Origin: Salminus brasiliensis
Lineage: Eukaryota > Chordata > Actinopteri > Characiformes > Bryconidae
DNA length: 64,000 nt
Reading direction: 5' to 3'
Assembly (NCBI RefSeq): GCF_030463535.1
Contig: NC_132891.1
Span: 12,249,949-12,313,948 of the forward strand
Shown here in pieces: positions 62,084 through 64,000 of the stretch. The first letter of the stretch is position 1, and each line of letters starts with the position of its first letter. Made by a program: the position numbers and the translations under genes. Under the pieces are notes generated by a model, which was not told the DNA's origin, did no database searches, and saw only the letters and a list, made by a program, of their open reading frames with translations.

Positions 62084-62333
62084 AAGGTGCTACAAAAGGT
62101 TCTCAAAGGTTCTTTGAGTGATGTAATAGAAGAACCACTTTTGACTACATAACGAACCATGTTAGTCATAGAGATCTGTGAGTGTGAAGAACCTTTAAAA
62201 GACCCAAAAAAAAGGTCTCATGATGCAAATGGTTCTTTATCAGTCCAAAGGTCACATTTCTTTAAAAATGTTCTTTATGGAATCAAAAGTGGTTCTTCTA
62301 TGGCATCGCTCAAAGAACCTTTTGTAGCACCTT
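62084..62333. mobile_element. MITE with about 60-bp inverted arms
   Basis: The left arm AAAGGTGCTACAAAAGGTTC and the right arm, reverse complemented, AAAGGTGCTACAAAAGGTTC are identical over the first 20 bases. They continue to match (TTTGAGTGATG against TTTGAGCGATG; AGAAGAACCACTTTTGA in both). The 250-bp element can fold on itself and codes for nothing. Confidence 0.85.
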
Positions 62334-62339
62334 TCTTTT

Positions 62340-63840
62340 TTTTTCTTTTTTTAAGTGTAGCTTATACATCAAATGCTTCAGTTGTCTGTTTTTCATCACC
62401 ACCACTGAGAACAATTCTGACTTCTGAATTCTGAAACTCACTTCTGTAAAAAGGTGCATTGCTCATCAAACCACGCTTAAAGACTTTGTTTACATCTTAA
62501 CAGTGAAATTTAGATAAGTTTGAACTTCCCCTGGTGAGGAAATGCACTTACAGCATAGTGAACAACATGTTACTGGGGTCTGATTATTCACCCGGTAAGA
62601 GGCCTAACACCACATTTTGTCAAATGATCCCTACTATGCTGTTAAAAAGGTGTAAGTGTGATTTAATGGAATTATTTATTTTTAATTGTTCTTATTTATC
62701 ATTATATTTATAATTGTTCTTATTTATTTTTTGTTCTAATTATTATTTAACATGTATAATCCTGCAAATTAGGAAATATAATATGTTTATAAAGAATAAC
62801 CAGAGAACAATCTTAACACTTTCTTACAATGTGTCTTTCCACAACTCCCCATACTTGCTCGCCGTCCTGGTCTTTTGTATTCCACAGAGCCTTTCATGCA
62901 CTGCCTCCGTCCCCTCTGAGAAAAAAAGCACTTTTTGGAGTAGATTAATGTGTTGGCCTTTTCCTCACAATGCTCTGCGGAAGAAGCCCTGCTGGGTGTG
63001 CAAACCTCATGCCCTTTCTGCTGCCTGGAACCATGGGTAATTGAGTTGCCCATCCTGCTATTGCCGTATCCCAGGCAAACCGCCGTAATTATGCCTTTCT
63101 TTTCTAAGCCCCAGCCTAACTGGCCTTTTATAGCAGCTGCTTACCATGAAGTCGTTTGTTTTTGTCCTCAGATCACGTTAATCCTTGCTACTTCCTTGCC
63201 CACTTATTTAGTGGAATGACTTCGTCTTTGTTGCAAATTCCCAGGCATCCTGGGAAAGTGTATGTGCCTCAAGGATAGACTTCCATGGGGTTTCCTTGGT
63301 ACTGTGTTTGCATGTGTTATTCACAGTAGAAAAACTTCAGAATGTGGGTTTTCTCCACTTAAAACACTTCCTTGTTTAGGGTCCATTGCTTTTCACTGGG
63401 TTGGTGTAACCCCAAGTGTATTTCTTTAGTGGCTTTGGTTAATGGAAATAGTTGCGTTCCAGTGCCAGACGAATGCCACTCTTCCACTCTTCTTAATAAC
63501 ATTGTTTTGCAAATTGTCCCAATGACATCAGCATATGATAATGTGGGAGGAGAACATATGAGGGCAGGAACTCAGCGAAGTCAGAGTTTGGGCGGCTTCT
63601 GCTTTGGGCTAGATAGCTGGACCACCCTCTGATAGGTATGGGTAGGACTGAGAGGCATGACGGAGTTAAAGGGAGGAGATGGGGTGGTGGCAGGGTTTGG
63701 TAAACTTTGTCATGCTCATTCTCCCAACGTGTGTTTATTTCGTCACTCCACTTATAATTTGGGGGACAAAAATGAAACCATAGAGTACCTTATTGTACGA
63801 CAATGACTCTACACATCTTCTCATCATGAACTTTTATGAA
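62340..63840. other. Intergenic region without a supportable gene
   Basis: AT-rich to 62820, then a compositionally mixed block (62830-63640) with several short open frames that resemble nothing I know. No splice-linked exon chain could be built on either strand. Confidence 0.5.
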
Positions 63841-63946
63841 TTCTTCCATTTGAAACTGTGGAGAAATCTCTTAAAGTGCTTTGAGGAACCTTAAAAGAAC
63901 CTTAAGAGCACCTTAAGAGGTTCCTCCACAGTTTCAAATTGAAGAA
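63841..63946. repeat. Short foldback element
   Basis: TTCTTCCATTTGAAACTGTG (then gag) on the left pairs with the reverse complement of the right arm, TTCTTCAATTTGAAACTGTG (then gag), with TCTCTTAAAGTGCT against CCTCTTAAGGTGCT next. It forms a stem of about 40 bp with a loop near 63880-63902. Confidence 0.8.
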
Positions 63947-64000
63947 CCTCCAAAAGTTCCTCAAGAACATTGAATTTTAACAGTAGTCTCCTGCTGGTCA

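Overview
This is nuclear DNA of a teleost fish. The genes are split by many short introns with consensus splice sites, the proteins are vertebrate UBR4 and EMC1, and the spacers carry non-autonomous DNA transposons, Tc1-like relics and a tRNA-type SINE of kinds common in ostariophysan fish (characins, catfish and relatives). The species cannot be named from this window. No bacterial or viral system, CRISPR array or rRNA gene was seen.

Layout: (1) 66-32630, minus strand: ubr4, the giant N-recognin E3 ligase. I followed 95 coding exons from the ATG at 32630 to the left edge. They join in frame at every junction and give 14,109 nt, or 4703 codons. The last part, with the catalytic hemi-RING, lies beyond position 1. 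(2) 32631-35761: ubr4 promoter, one DNA transposon copy, and the probable emc1 3' UTR. (3) 35762-44075, minus strand: complete emc1 (ER membrane protein complex subunit 1), 21 coding exons, 964 residues. The head-to-tail order emc1 then ubr4 matches human 1p36.13. (4) 44076-50018: emc1 promoter, dispersed repeats, a roughly 2.2 kb minisatellite of 31-bp units whose two arms face opposite ways, an ATT microsatellite, then the promoter region of the next gene. (5) 50019-56039, plus strand: a complete 13-exon, 426-residue Gfo/Idh/MocA-family oxidoreductase whose substrate I cannot name. (6) 56040-64000: no supportable gene; a patchwork of Tc1/mariner relics, MITE-like foldback elements and a LINE-type tail.

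The genes do not form one pathway. UBR4 acts in N-degron and mitochondrial-precursor quality control, EMC1 inserts membrane proteins in the ER, and the oxidoreductase is predicted to be a soluble NAD(P)-dependent enzyme. The most unusual signals are the inverted minisatellite with higher-order repeats, four GC-AG introns inside two housekeeping genes, a hAT-like element nested in another transposon with a near-intact 8-bp target duplication, and TTAGC/GCTAGC motif clusters near all three promoters. I found no convincing new biological system.
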